Positions 27,223-36,297 of a DNA stretch of 64,000 bases are shown piece after piece. The stretch lies in NCBI RefSeq assembly GCF_000013645.1, contig NC_007952.1, positions 2,418,001 to 2,482,000 on the forward strand, in the 5' to 3' direction. How positions within the stretch are numbered: the first letter of the stretch is position 1; each line of letters starts with the position of its first letter. Origin of the DNA: Paraburkholderia xenovorans LB400. Lineage in GTDB: Bacteria > Pseudomonadota > Gammaproteobacteria > Burkholderiales > Burkholderiaceae. Under the pieces are notes generated by a model. The model worked only from the letters and a program-made list of their open reading frames with translations. It had not been told where the DNA came from and searched no databases. Both the position numbers and the translations under genes were made by a program.

Positions 27223-28194
27223 CTACGACTGCGACTGCGACTGAGATCGCCCGAGCGTCTCCGACACCTCGACCACGATCTTGCCGTGCACGTGACCTTT
27301 CGCGAGCCTGGCGAGTGCGTCTCCCGTCGCATCGAACGGGTAGGTTCCCACCACTTCCACGCGCACCTCGCCCTCGTCGATCAGCGAAGCGATCCTGGCC
27401 AGCTGTGTGCCGTCGGGCCGCGCGGTGTAGCGCGCCGCATGGGCGCCATGACTGGCCGCTTCGGTTTGCGAAGGCTCGTTGAGTGTCGAGATCAACGCGG
27501 CGCCCGGCGCGACCACGGCCCATGAACGGCGCTGTGTGTCGCCGCCCACGAGATCGAACACGAGGTCCATATCGCGCGCCACCTCTTCGAATCGCTGCGC
27601 GTGATAGTCGATCACGTGATCGGCGCCGAGCGAGCGCACAAATTCCACACCGTCACCGGAGGCCGTGACGAAAACCTCTGCGCCCATACGCTGCGCGAAT
27701 TGCACCGCGAAGTGGCCGACGCCGCCCGCGCCGGCATGAATCAGCACGCGCTGCCCCGCCTCCAGGCCGCCGTGATCGAATAACCCTTGCCATGCGGTCA
27801 GTGCCGCCAGCGGCACCGCGCCCGCCGTCACCGCGTCCACCGTGGCGGGACGGCGCGCGAGCGCTTGCGCATCGACGACGACAAATTCCGCGTAAGCGCC
27901 CTGCCCCTGGCCGACGAAGCCATACACCTCATCGCCACGCTTCCATTCCCCGACGTCGGCGCCCGCACGCTCGACCACACCGGCAAAATCGCGGCCGAGC
28001 GTGTACGGCAGCCTGTCTTCGCGAATCAGCGGATACTCGCCTGCGCGCGTCTTGATGTCGACCGGGTTGACGCTTGCGGTCTGTACACGCACGAGTACTT
28101 CGCTGGCGCCCGGTTCGGGCACGTCGATCTTTTCCGACTGCAATACCTCGGAGCCGCCGAAGCGATGAATTCGATAAGCGAGCATGCTGCTCAT
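27223..28194 (-). CDS. NADP-dependent oxidoreductase (MDR, quinone oxidoreductase-like)
   Basis: This 323-residue medium-chain dehydrogenase/reductase lacks the catalytic zinc ligands. The NADPH fold reads HAGAGGVGHFAVQFAQRMGAEV, and the N-terminal GroES-like part includes VNPVDIKTRAGEYP. The ATG at 28192-28194 follows GGAGG; a long upstream extension in frame looks non-coding. The very C-terminus is an SQSQSQS tail encoded by a short GACTGC repeat. The likely activity is reduction of quinones or alpha,beta-unsaturated carbonyls, with substrate unknown. Confidence 0.88.
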   Translation of the reverse strand: MSSMLAYRIHRFGGSEVLQSEKIDVPEPGASEVLVRVQTASVNPVDIKTRAGEYPLIREDRLPYTLGRDFAGVVERAGADVGEWKRGDEVYGFVGQGQGAYAEFVVVDAQALARRPATVDAVTAGAVPLAALTAWQGLFDHGGLEAGQRVLIHAGAGGVGHFAVQFAQRMGAEVFVTASGDGVEFVRSLGADHVIDYHAQRFEEVARDMDLVFDLVGGDTQRRSWAVVAPGAALISTLNEPSQTEAASHGAHAARYTARPDGTQLARIASLIDEGEVRVEVVGTYPFDATGDALARLAKGHVHGKIVVEVSETLGRSQSQSQS

Positions 28195-28400
28195 GGTTGC
28201 CTCCGTGCAAAGTGCGGTGTCAGCTTGCGGGAAGCGCCTGACGCAGGCGCCTTCGATGATTCCCGTCGCAGACTGCGCGCAAGCGGCGTTCCTCGTTTTG
28301 CGCGGTGGTCGGGCACGCACGGCGAGTGTCAACGCCGCTGTGGGTCTGGTCAGGTTATGTCACCGGGAAACCGGGCAGCCGGCAGCGGCCGGGAAGCACA

Positions 28401-28730
28401 CGTAGCGGCACGCAAATGGCACGCCGCCAGCACATGATTTTTCACGGCACGACGGGCTGGCTAAGCATCGATGCGTCGTTCAATCCCGGCGTGCACGGTC
28501 CCGCGCAAGTGCATCACCACCACGATAAAACGGCTGAAGTGACCGCCACCCGTTTCGATGGCGTCGACCAGTATCGGGCAATAGTCGAGGATTTTGCGAG
28601 AACGGCCCGTGGACAAACGGGAAAACCCGCTTTTCCCCTGGAGAACTCATTGGGGAATCAGCGGGTCATCGATCACATACTTTCCGGGGGATCCGGAACC
28701 ACACTCCCGTCAGTACGAAAGCCATCGTGA
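28401..28730 (+). pseudogene. C-terminal fragment of a Gfo/Idh/MocA-family oxidoreductase
   Basis: About 100 codons encode a piece that reads like the end of a Gfo/Idh/MocA dehydrogenase: GTQMARRQHMIFHGTTGWLS, then DGVDQYRAIVEDFARTARG and a final FPLENSLGNQRVIDHIL. The dinucleotide-binding N-terminal domain and the EKP-type catalytic region are missing. The sequence upstream in the same frame shows no similarity. I read it as a decayed remnant. An ATG at 28416 exists but has no good ribosome binding site. Confidence 0.6.
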
Positions 28731-28820
28731 TCGCCGTGTGCCGGCGGCCGCCGTTCCGGTCGGCCGCTGCACACGCGGATGACGCGAGCTACTGCGTACT
28801 GACAGGCACTGACACCGCAA

Positions 28821-29150
28821 TCAGTTGTGGCTGTAGTTGACGACAGGAGCCGAATACGAGCTGCGCGTCGTTTCCGAACGCACGCCTGCCTGCGACGAGC
28901 CATTCGTAGCCGAACCATAACCGCTGGTTTGAGCAGCGCCATTCTGAGCGGCTACACGAGCCTCGGCAGCCTGAATGTCCGCCGGGTAGTCAACGTCGCT
29001 CGCGGTGGCCGGGTTATAACCGGCCTTTTCCAGCTGAACCAGTTCGGCGCGCACTTGAGCGCGAGTAACCGGTTGATTCGATTGGGCAAAAGCGGCGAGC
29101 GGTGCGGAAATGAGGGCGGCGATGACAGCAGCTTCGATCAGGGATTTCAT
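28821..29150 (-). CDS. DUF4148 secreted small protein
   Basis: This protein has 109 residues from the ATG at 29148-29150, which has GGAGGT upstream. The signal peptide ends in PLAAFAQ. The mature chain has TRAQVRAELVQLEKAGYNP and VDYPADIQAAEARVAAQ, the DUF4148 core, and a Ser/Thr-rich tail. Function is unknown. It is more similar to the protein at 49391 than to the one at 7745, since both share the YPADIQ core. Confidence 0.87.
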   Translation of the reverse strand: MKSLIEAAVIAALISAPLAAFAQSNQPVTRAQVRAELVQLEKAGYNPATASDVDYPADIQAAEARVAAQNGAAQTSGYGSATNGSSQAGVRSETTRSSYSAPVVNYSHN

Positions 29151-29301
29151 GATGAGTACCTCCAGAGATTGTTTTTTGCCACGCTGCAAACCTGTTTGTC
29201 TGCAGCGGATGTACACAGTCTAGGAGTCAGGGTATCTAGGGTAAACCCCCAATCGGCCAATTCACTGTTGCGTTAAACGCGACAATGGCGCTTGAGTGCC
29301 T

Positions 29302-30255
29302 TTACGCCGGCCCCATGCAAGTCTGACGGTCGCTTCTCGGGCTCGCGCCGAAGCGCGCGCGATAGGTCCGCGAAAAATGCGAGGGCGATTCGAATCCGCA
29401 CGCCACGCAAATGGACGTAATCGACATGTCGGTCTGTTGCAGCAACTCGCGCGCGCGCCCGAGACGCAACTGCTGGTAGAAATGCGTCGGCGTGTCCTTC
29501 AGCGAAGCGCAGAAGAGCCGCTCCAGTTGCCGCCGCGTCACGCCGATCTCCCGCGCGAGCTGATCCGGCGTGAGGGGCTCTTCCATATGCTGTTCCATCA
29601 CGCCGATCACCTGAATCAGCTTGCGGTTGTGCACGCCATAACGCGCGGCAATCTCCATGCGCTGATGATCCGAACGCTGGCGGATCCGGCTCACCACGAA
29701 TTGCTCCGAGACCGCCGAGGCCAGCGCAGCGCCATGCTCGCGGCCGATCAGGTCGAGCATCATGTCGATCGACGCCGTGCCGCCCGCACATGTAATGCGC
29801 CGCGCGCTGATTTCGAACAGTTCCTGACTCGCGTCCAGCGACGGATAGCGCTCGCGAAACGCCGACAGCGCTTCCCAGTGCACGGTCACACTGTCCGCGC
29901 TGCCCAGCAGCCCGGCTTCGGCGAGCACGAAGCTGCCGGTGTCGATCCCGCCGAGCGTCGCCCCCGTGCGGTCGAAGCGCTTCAGACAGTCACCCAGCGC
30001 GCGCGTATAGCAGGCGAGAGGCTCGAACCCCGCGACGACGAACAGCGTCTGCGCCGCCCCCACGTCGCCGATGGCGGCGTCCGCGTTGATGGAAATGCCG
30101 TTGCTGGCGGCTACCGGCGCGCCGTCGAGGCTCAGAATGCGCCAGCGGTACAGATCGCCCTGAAAGCGGTTCGCCACGCGCAACGGCTCTACCGCCGACA
30201 TGAAGCCGATCGCCGAATAGCCCGGCAGCAGGAGGAACGACATATCTTCGGGCAT
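29302..30255 (-). CDS. cdhR: GlxA/CdhR-type AraC regulator with DJ-1/PfpI domain
   Basis: This 317-residue activator has an N-terminal class I glutamine amidotransferase-like (DJ-1/PfpI) sensing domain (about 1-190) and a C-terminal AraC helix-turn-helix pair (about 215-305, LTPDQLAREIGVTRRQLERLF and the second helix CGFESPSHFSRTYRARFG). Members next to carnitine genes (CdhR in Pseudomonas) activate them in response to carnitine. It is divergent from the carnitine cluster, which supports that role. The ATG at 30253-30255 has no clear ribosome binding site, and a start four residues later is possible. Confidence 0.85.
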   Translation of the reverse strand: MPEDMSFLLLPGYSAIGFMSAVEPLRVANRFQGDLYRWRILSLDGAPVAASNGISINADAAIGDVGAAQTLFVVAGFEPLACYTRALGDCLKRFDRTGATLGGIDTGSFVLAEAGLLGSADSVTVHWEALSAFRERYPSLDASQELFEISARRITCAGGTASIDMMLDLIGREHGAALASAVSEQFVVSRIRQRSDHQRMEIAARYGVHNRKLIQVIGVMEQHMEEPLTPDQLAREIGVTRRQLERLFCASLKDTPTHFYQQLRLGRARELLQQTDMSITSICVACGFESPSHFSRTYRARFGASPRSDRQTCMGPA

Positions 30256-30600
30256 CGTGCAAAGACTCGATCAGGAGACGGAAACGCGGGCGGATTCGGG
30301 TTCCGGCGAGCGTAGCAAGCAGCACGCAAGCCGGCAAGGCACGCCAAAATTCGCACCTCGAGCGCTGCTGCACCGCAGGGCGAGGCAACGCAGGTTTTCC
30401 CTCATTGTCGCGTGGAAGCAAGAACGGGTCGCTGGCGGTCGCTTTGGCCGGAATATGGGGCATTAACGTTACGTCATCGTGCAGTTCAGGCATCACACAG
30501 GCCGTATCGCATGTCCGGGGGCCGCTCTCGTCCGGTTTCATCTGCTCATGCGCGGCCCGGTTCGAAACACGCTGTTGAACGTGTCAGAAGAGGGAACATC
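30256..30600. other. 345-bp divergent control region of the carnitine cluster
   Basis: No gene is supported here. The region must hold the promoters of the regulator and of the binding-protein gene. The only simple palindrome I see is TAACGTTA at 30464-30471. No confident -35/-10 pair was found, which would fit activator-dependent transcription. Confidence 0.5.
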
Positions 30601-31554
30601 ATGAAGTTACGCATCAAAGCCGTGCTTGCCCATCTTGCGTGCCTCGCGGCCGCTATCGCTGCGCCCCTGGCCTTTGCCCAGGATCCGGCCGCCTGCCGCA
30701 CGGTGCATTTTGCCGACATCGGCTGGACCGATATCACCTCGACCACCGCGCTCGCTTCCACCGTGTTCGAAGGGCTCGGCTATCAGCCGGTGACGACCGT
30801 CGCCTCCGTGCCCATTTCGTTCGCAGGCCTGAAGAGCAAACAGCTGGACGTGTCGCTCGGCTACTGGTGGCCGGTGCAGGAAAAGGCGATCGCGCCGTTC
30901 GTCGACTCGAAATCGATCCAGGTGCTGCAACCGCCTAACCTGTCCGGCGCCAAGGCCACGTTCGCCGTGCCGAGCTACGAATACGACGCAGGATTGAAGA
31001 CTTTCGCCGACATCGCCAAACACCGTGACCAGCTCGACGGCAAGATCTACGGCATCGAACCCGGCAGCAGCGCGAACGCGGCGATTCAGAAAATGATCGC
31101 CAGCAATCAGTTCGGCCTCCGCGGCTTCAAGCTGATCGAATCGAGTGAAGCGGGCATGCTCGTCTCGGTCGATCGCGCGATCCGCGAGAAGAAATGGGTG
31201 GTCTTTCTCGGCTGGGAACCTCATCCGATGAACATCCAGATCGATATGAAATACCTCACCGGCAGCGAGGGCGTATTCGGTCCCAACGACGGCGAAGCAC
31301 GCGTTTATACGCTGACGTCCCCCGACTTTCTGACGCGCTGCCCGAACGCGGGCAAGCTCGTGAGCAATCTGCGCTTTTCGACGCAGCTCGAAAACGTGGT
31401 GATGCAATCGGTCATGAACAAGGAAAAACCCGCCGACGCCGCCAGAGCGTATCTGAAGAAAAACCCGCAAGTACTCGATGCATGGCTTGCCGGCGTAAAG
31501 ACTTATGACGGCAAGGAAGGCCTGCCCGCGGTCAAGTCTTATCTGGGTCTTTGA
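30601..31554 (+). CDS. caiX: Carnitine/quaternary amine ABC transporter substrate-binding protein (CaiX-like)
   Basis: This 317-residue periplasmic protein has a signal peptide ending in APLAFAQ. It belongs to the OpuAC/ProX type II family (FADIGWTDITSTTALAST, LSLGYWWPVQ-like LDVSLGYWWPVQ, FLGWEPHPMN), in which aromatic residues form a cage around the quaternary amine. Being first in the cluster, it most likely binds carnitine and uses a permease/ATPase encoded elsewhere, as CaiX does in Pseudomonas. AGAGGGA precedes the ATG at 30601. Glycine betaine or choline binding cannot be excluded. Confidence 0.86.
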   Translation: MKLRIKAVLAHLACLAAAIAAPLAFAQDPAACRTVHFADIGWTDITSTTALASTVFEGLGYQPVTTVASVPISFAGLKSKQLDVSLGYWWPVQEKAIAPFVDSKSIQVLQPPNLSGAKATFAVPSYEYDAGLKTFADIAKHRDQLDGKIYGIEPGSSANAAIQKMIASNQFGLRGFKLIESSEAGMLVSVDRAIREKKWVVFLGWEPHPMNIQIDMKYLTGSEGVFGPNDGEARVYTLTSPDFLTRCPNAGKLVSNLRFSTQLENVVMQSVMNKEKPADAARAYLKKNPQVLDAWLAGVKTYDGKEGLPAVKSYLGL

Positions 31555-31596
31555 TCCGGCCAGTCGCGCATTTTCAATTCAAAGGAATCAGCACGC

Positions 31597-32526
31597 ATGA
31601 ATCATGAAGTCATCGTGACCTGCGCGGTCACCGGCGCAGGCGACACCGTCGGCAAGCACCCGGCCATTCCCGTCACGCCGAAACAGATCGCCGAGGCCGC
31701 CATCGAAGCCGCGAGAGCCGGCGCCACCGTTGCGCATTGCCATGTGCGCGATCCGAAAACCGGCCGCGGCAGCCGCGATCCGCAACTGTATCGCGAGGTG
31801 GTCGACCGGATTCGCTCGTCGGGCACGGACGTGATCATCAATCTGACGGCCGGCATGGGCGGCGATCTGGAGATCGGTCCCGGCGAAGACCCGATGCGTT
31901 TCGGCTCAGGCACGGATCTGGTCGGCGGCCTGACGCGGCTCACGCATGTCGAGGAACTGCTGCCGGAAATCTGCACGCTCGATTGCGGCACGCTCAATTT
32001 CGGCGACGGCGACTACATCTATGTATCGACGCCCGCGCAATTGCGAGCCGGCGCGCGGCGCATCCAGGAACTCGGCGTGAAACCGGAACTGGAGATCTTC
32101 GACACCGGCCATTTGTGGTTCGCGAAGCAATTGCTCAAGGAAGGTCTGCTGGACGCGCCGCCGCTGTTTCAGATTTGCCTCGGCATTCCGTGGGGCGCGC
32201 CCGCCGACACCACCACCATGAAAGCAATGGCCGATAACCTGCCGCCCGGCGCGCAATGGGCCGGCTTCGGCATCGGCCGCATGCAGATGCCGATGGTCGC
32301 GCAGGCCATGCTGCTCGGCGGCCATGTGCGCGTCGGCCTCGAAGACAACATCTGGCTCGACAAAGGTGTGCCCGCAACGAACGGCACGCTGGTGCAACGC
32401 GCGGTGGAAATCATCGAACGGCTCGGCGCGCGCGCGCTGACGCCCGCCGAAGGACGCCGCAAGCTCGGCCTGCCCGCGCGTGGCGAGCGTCGACTGGAGC
32501 GGCGCGCGGCGGGACAGTACGCGTGA
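31597..32526 (+). CDS. cdhC: 3-dehydrocarnitine cleavage enzyme (BKACE family, CdhC)
   Basis: This 309-residue zinc enzyme belongs to the beta-keto acid cleavage family (DUF849). The metal histidines are H47 and H49 in AHCHVRD, and the conserved Glu is in VRVGLEDN. In carnitine pathways this enzyme reacts 3-dehydrocarnitine with acetyl-CoA to give betainyl-CoA and acetoacetate. The neighbouring carnitine dehydrogenase and thioesterase genes support that assignment over other BKACE substrates. AAAGGA precedes the ATG. Confidence 0.88.
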   Translation: MNHEVIVTCAVTGAGDTVGKHPAIPVTPKQIAEAAIEAARAGATVAHCHVRDPKTGRGSRDPQLYREVVDRIRSSGTDVIINLTAGMGGDLEIGPGEDPMRFGSGTDLVGGLTRLTHVEELLPEICTLDCGTLNFGDGDYIYVSTPAQLRAGARRIQELGVKPELEIFDTGHLWFAKQLLKEGLLDAPPLFQICLGIPWGAPADTTTMKAMADNLPPGAQWAGFGIGRMQMPMVAQAMLLGGHVRVGLEDNIWLDKGVPATNGTLVQRAVEIIERLGARALTPAEGRRKLGLPARGERRLERRAAGQYA

Positions 32527-32613
32527 TCGCGCGGCCGGCGCGTTGCGTGCATCGCAACGCGCATCGGAACCAGACAGCAATCAGACAACGCACAGGCAAA
32601 GGAAACGTCAGCA

Positions 32614-33579
32614 ATGGCAGTGATCGTCGATATCAAAACATTCGCGGCAATCGGCGTGGGCGTGATCGGCAGCGGCTGGGTGGCGCGCGCGCTCGCACAC
32701 GGGCTCGATGTGATCGCGTGGGACCCGGCGCCGGGCGCGGAGAAGCAGTTGCGCGAGAACATCGCGAACGCCTGGCCGGCGCTGCAGCGCGCGGGCCTCG
32801 CCGCGGGCGCGTCGCCCGAGCGCTTGCGCTTCGTCGACACGATCGAAGCCTGTGTCGGGCAAGCGGATTTCATTCAGGAAAGCGCGCCGGAACGCGAGGA
32901 ACTGAAGCTCGCGTTGCATGAGCAGATCAGCCGCGCGGCGAAGCCGGACGCGATCATCGCTTCGTCGACGTCGGGTCTTTTGCCGACCGACTTCTACGCA
33001 CGGGCGGTGAATCCGCAGCGGTGCATTGTCGGCCATCCGTTCAATCCAGTGTACCTGCTGCCGCTCGTCGAAGTGGTGGGCGGCGAAAACACCGCGCCGG
33101 CAACCATCGACGCCGCGCTGCAGGTGTATCGTGATCTTTCGATGCGGCCGCTGCGCGTGCGCAAGGAAGTGCCCGGCTTCATCGCCGACCGCCTGCTCGA
33201 AGCGCTGTGGCGCGAGGCGCTGCATCTGGTCAACGAAGGCGTGGCGACCACCGGCGAGATCGACGACGCGATCCGCTTCGGCGCGGGCATCCGCTGGTCG
33301 TTCATGGGCACGTTCCTCACCTACACGCTGGCGGGCGGTGACGCGGGCATGCGCCATTTCATGCAGCAGTTCGGACCGGCGCTGGAGTTGCCGTGGACTA
33401 AACTGATAGCGCCGAAGCTGACCGATGAACTGATCGACCGGGTAGTGGACGGCACGGCTGAACAGGTCGGCCCGCGGTCGATCAAACAGCTGGAACGTTA
33501 CCGCGACGATTGCATTACGAGCGTGCTGGCGGCGATCGCGGAGGCGAAAGCACGGCACGGCTTACAGCCGGGCGATTGA
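32614..33579 (+). CDS. cdhA: L-carnitine 3-dehydrogenase
   Basis: This 321-residue NAD-dependent enzyme is of the 3-hydroxyacyl-CoA dehydrogenase family and oxidises L-carnitine to 3-dehydrocarnitine. The Rossmann motif GVGVIGSGW is at residues 14-22, and the catalytic histidine region reads VGHPFNPVYLLPLVEVV. Glu and Asn of the active site are in SAPEREELK and SSTSGLLPTDF contexts. Length equals the unfused carnitine dehydrogenase; some bacteria fuse it to the thioesterase that is separate here. Context fixes the substrate better than the sequence alone. Confidence 0.9.
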   Translation: MAVIVDIKTFAAIGVGVIGSGWVARALAHGLDVIAWDPAPGAEKQLRENIANAWPALQRAGLAAGASPERLRFVDTIEACVGQADFIQESAPEREELKLALHEQISRAAKPDAIIASSTSGLLPTDFYARAVNPQRCIVGHPFNPVYLLPLVEVVGGENTAPATIDAALQVYRDLSMRPLRVRKEVPGFIADRLLEALWREALHLVNEGVATTGEIDDAIRFGAGIRWSFMGTFLTYTLAGGDAGMRHFMQQFGPALELPWTKLIAPKLTDELIDRVVDGTAEQVGPRSIKQLERYRDDCITSVLAAIAEAKARHGLQPGD

Positions 33580-33602
33580 TGCGGCAAGCCGCGAGGCGTG
33601 CC

Positions 33603-33629
33603 GCCTGCGCCGCTTGCGCCGCTTGCGCC
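33603..33629. repeat. Three tandem 9-bp units between cdhA and the thioesterase gene
   Basis: GCCTGCGCC is followed by two exact copies of GCTTGCGCC. They lie in the 120-bp gap between the two genes and have no evident function. Confidence 0.6.
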
Positions 33630-33699
33630 GAAGCGTGAGCATGCGCGGCACGCCGGCCCGCGGCCGATGCCTTGATACGAATGACGGAGAGAATTATCG

Positions 33700-34200
33700 A
33701 TGCCGCAACCTGCAGCCCTGCCGAGCTATCGCGATACCGTGCGCGCCGAATGGGTCGATTACAACGGCCATTTGCGCGACGCGTTCTATATGCTGATTTT
33801 CAGCTTCGCGACCGACGCGCTGATCGACCGGATCGGCTTGCCGGACGTAGTGCGCAAAGAACGCCGGCGCTCGATCTACACACTCGAAGCCCATATCAAC
33901 TATCTGCATGAAATCAAGGAAGGCGCACAGGTGCGCGTCGACATGCGGGTGCTCGGGCACGACGCGAAGCGGCTGCATCTATACCTCGAAATGTTCGCCG
34001 GCGATGGCGGCGAACCGGTGGCCGCGGGTGAGCAGATGTTGCTGCATGTGGATACCGGCGGGCCGCGGGCCGCCGCGTTCGACCCGGATGTCGCGGCGCG
34101 CGTGCGCGCATTGGCCGACGCGCATGCCGCACTGCCGCCAGCCACGTTTGCCGGCCGCGTAATCGGTCTGCCCGCCAGCACAAAACCGGGCGGCAGTTGA
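33700..34200 (+). CDS. cdhB: Betainyl-CoA thioesterase (hotdog fold)
   Basis: This 166-residue single hotdog-domain thioesterase has an N-terminal AEWVDYNGHLRDAFYM, in which the Asp/Asn/His cluster is typical of 4HBT enzymes, and EAHINYLHEIKEGAQV in the central helix/strand. In the carnitine pathway it hydrolyses betainyl-CoA to glycine betaine. It is placed directly after the dehydrogenase and one base before the next gene's start, so it is part of the same transcript. Confidence 0.88.
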   Translation: MPQPAALPSYRDTVRAEWVDYNGHLRDAFYMLIFSFATDALIDRIGLPDVVRKERRRSIYTLEAHINYLHEIKEGAQVRVDMRVLGHDAKRLHLYLEMFAGDGGEPVAAGEQMLLHVDTGGPRAAAFDPDVAARVRALADAHAALPPATFAGRVIGLPASTKPGGS

Positions 34201-34201
34201 C

Positions 34202-35161
34202 ATGATCGAGCCAGAAATTGCCGCGTTCATCGAAAGAACTGCCGCGATATATCCGGGGCATTCGGCTTCGCTAACGCCGCCCGAACAGCGCGAGATTTAC
34301 GACCGCTACGCGGCCGCGTTCACGCCCGCGCTACCCGTTGGAGTCGCGACTCAGGACGCTGTATTCCAATCCGGCGCGGGCCATCCGATCGCACTGCGGT
34401 TGTACCGCAACCGTGCAAGCCTTCACGAAGCGGCGCCTGGCACCGTGCTGTACTTTCACGGCGGCGGCTTCGTGCTCGGCTCGCTGGACAGCCATCAGAT
34501 CGTGACGGCACGCATTGCCGCGGACACCGGTCTTGACGTGATCGCGGTCGACTACCGGCTGGCTCCCGAACATCGCGCTCCCGCCGCGCACGACGATTGC
34601 CTGGAAGTCACGCTCGCCGCGCTGAACGGGCGCTTGCCGTTCGATCTGCGTACCGGCGCCACGCTGCAACTGGCAGGCGACAGCGCCGGCGCCACGCTTG
34701 CGGCGAGTGTGGCGATGCGTTTGCGCGACGACGGGGTTCAACGCCTACGCGGGCTGGCGCTGGTTTATCCGATGCTCGGCACCGAGCCTCAGTTGCCCGC
34801 ACGCGAAGCCGAAGCGCACGCACCCATGCTCAAGCTGGCGGACGTTCATGCTTTCCGCGATCTGTATTGGGGCGCCCACCCGCCCTACCCCACATGGACG
34901 ATCCCGCTCGAGGCGACACGCTTCGACGGCCTGCCGCCGGTGCTGGCGGTCGCCGCCGAACACGATCCGTTGAGAGACGACGCGCGCGTATTTGCCGAGC
35001 GCATCAGCGCGGCTGGCGGAGAAGCGCGGCTCTGGATCGGCGCCGGACTCGTGCATGGCTGCTGGCGCGCTTTGGAATCAAGCCCCGGCGTGCAGAGGTT
35101 GCACGCAGAGGTGTGCCGCTTTTTGTCGGCCCGTGCGGTGCCGGCGTCCGCCGCCGGTTAG
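34202..35161 (+). CDS. HSL-family esterase in the carnitine cluster (possible acylcarnitine hydrolase)
   Basis: This 319-residue hydrolase has the hormone-sensitive-lipase fold. The oxyanion motif is HGGGF, the nucleophile elbow GDSAGA, the acid in AAEHDPLRDD and the His in GLVHGCWR. It starts 1 bp after the thioesterase stop and so ends the carnitine operon. Pseudomonas carnitine loci include a short-chain O-acylcarnitine hydrolase (HocS). The same job here, freeing carnitine from acylcarnitines, is inferred from position, not from a specific motif. Confidence 0.85.
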   Translation: MIEPEIAAFIERTAAIYPGHSASLTPPEQREIYDRYAAAFTPALPVGVATQDAVFQSGAGHPIALRLYRNRASLHEAAPGTVLYFHGGGFVLGSLDSHQIVTARIAADTGLDVIAVDYRLAPEHRAPAAHDDCLEVTLAALNGRLPFDLRTGATLQLAGDSAGATLAASVAMRLRDDGVQRLRGLALVYPMLGTEPQLPAREAEAHAPMLKLADVHAFRDLYWGAHPPYPTWTIPLEATRFDGLPPVLAVAAEHDPLRDDARVFAERISAAGGEARLWIGAGLVHGCWRALESSPGVQRLHAEVCRFLSARAVPASAAG

Positions 35162-35334
35162 CGCCGAGGCGTGCGCGGCCCCGCGCCGTCTCCGTGACGA
35201 AGTGACAGAACGTGGTCGGCAGAAAGAGAAAGACTCTGCTCGATCAGTACGCATACCCCGAACACCACATACGTTGCCGACACAAAGGCAGCCGGATTGG
35301 CGCACATGCATAGAGTTCGACGTGCCGGCAAAAC

Positions 35335-36297
35335 TCAGCGATTCCGCTCGTTCCGCCATTGCGCGAATGTCACGAGGTCCAGACCCAGGTCGGCCGCATC
35401 GATCGGGGTCCAGCAGTAGAAAACGTCATCCCAGTCCGGAACGGGCTGCGGTGTCAGCGTCCGGAATCTGACGCCCGAACGATAGGCCAGATTCGGCCAG
35501 AATACCGGCATCACCTCGCGCACGGCCATCTGCTTCAACAGTTCGGCCGGGCCGTCCTCGTCCGCCACGATTTCGCCCTGGGAGATCCAGTCGTTCTCGG
35601 CCCATGCGACGAAAACGCTCGGGCTGCCAGCGCGGTCGAACATCAGAATGGCGTCCTGCTCCGGGCGCCAGTAGTACTCGACGATACCGTGCGTGGCCAC
35701 CAGTTCGTCGATGACCTTGCGCGTTCTCGGATCGCAATACGTCACGCCGCTCTCGCCCAACGCCAGCCAGCCGGCTTCCAGACAGTGCCTGTTTTTGGCA
35801 TCTCTCAGGAAATTGGACAGCCGGTTGGCGGAATCGATATCCGTTTTTCGCAGATATAGATCGACGATTCCGGCATTGAAGGCTTTCACCGCGACGGTTT
35901 CGTCCGCCACGCCGGTCAGCAGCACCTTTGCGCAGCGCAGATTGGAGATGGACGAGAGGAATTCGACGCCGTTCATGCCCGGCATGTCGAAATCCACCAC
36001 CACCGCCGCCACTTCCGCAAAGCGGGAACTGCGGGCCAGAACGTCTCGCTCTGCCGAGCTTTCCACATAGCGCTCAAAACCCGTCTCGCTCACGCAGGCC
36101 GACGCCGGCGCGAACTCCAGCGAATTCTCGCGAGCATGCTGACGGATGAAGGCCAGCGCGGTTTGAGGCCGCGTGAAAAACAGATTGGTGGCGGGATCCG
36201 GAAAGAAACGCCGCAGGGCGTCCAGGTAGCCGTCGTTGTCATCCACGAAAACAACCGTTGACGGATACAGAACAGGTGGTCGGATAAAGTTGTTCAT
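35335..36297 (-). CDS. Orphan response regulator with insertion and unknown C-terminal domain
   Basis: This protein has 320 residues from the ATG at 36295-36297 (MNNFIRPPVLYPSTVVFVDD). The receiver domain has acidic pocket D19/D20, phospho-acceptor D102 in VVDFDMPGMNG, T128 in LLTGVADE and K151 in YLRKTD. Between pocket and acceptor there are about 82 residues, compared with about 45 in CheY, so a helical insertion of about 37 residues is present near residues 53-92. Residues about 170-320 match no output domain I recognise. No kinase gene is adjacent. Confidence 0.78.
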   Translation of the reverse strand: MNNFIRPPVLYPSTVVFVDDNDGYLDALRRFFPDPATNLFFTRPQTALAFIRQHARENSLEFAPASACVSETGFERYVESSAERDVLARSSRFAEVAAVVVDFDMPGMNGVEFLSSISNLRCAKVLLTGVADETVAVKAFNAGIVDLYLRKTDIDSANRLSNFLRDAKNRHCLEAGWLALGESGVTYCDPRTRKVIDELVATHGIVEYYWRPEQDAILMFDRAGSPSVFVAWAENDWISQGEIVADEDGPAELLKQMAVREVMPVFWPNLAYRSGVRFRTLTPQPVPDWDDVFYCWTPIDAADLGLDLVTFAQWRNERNR

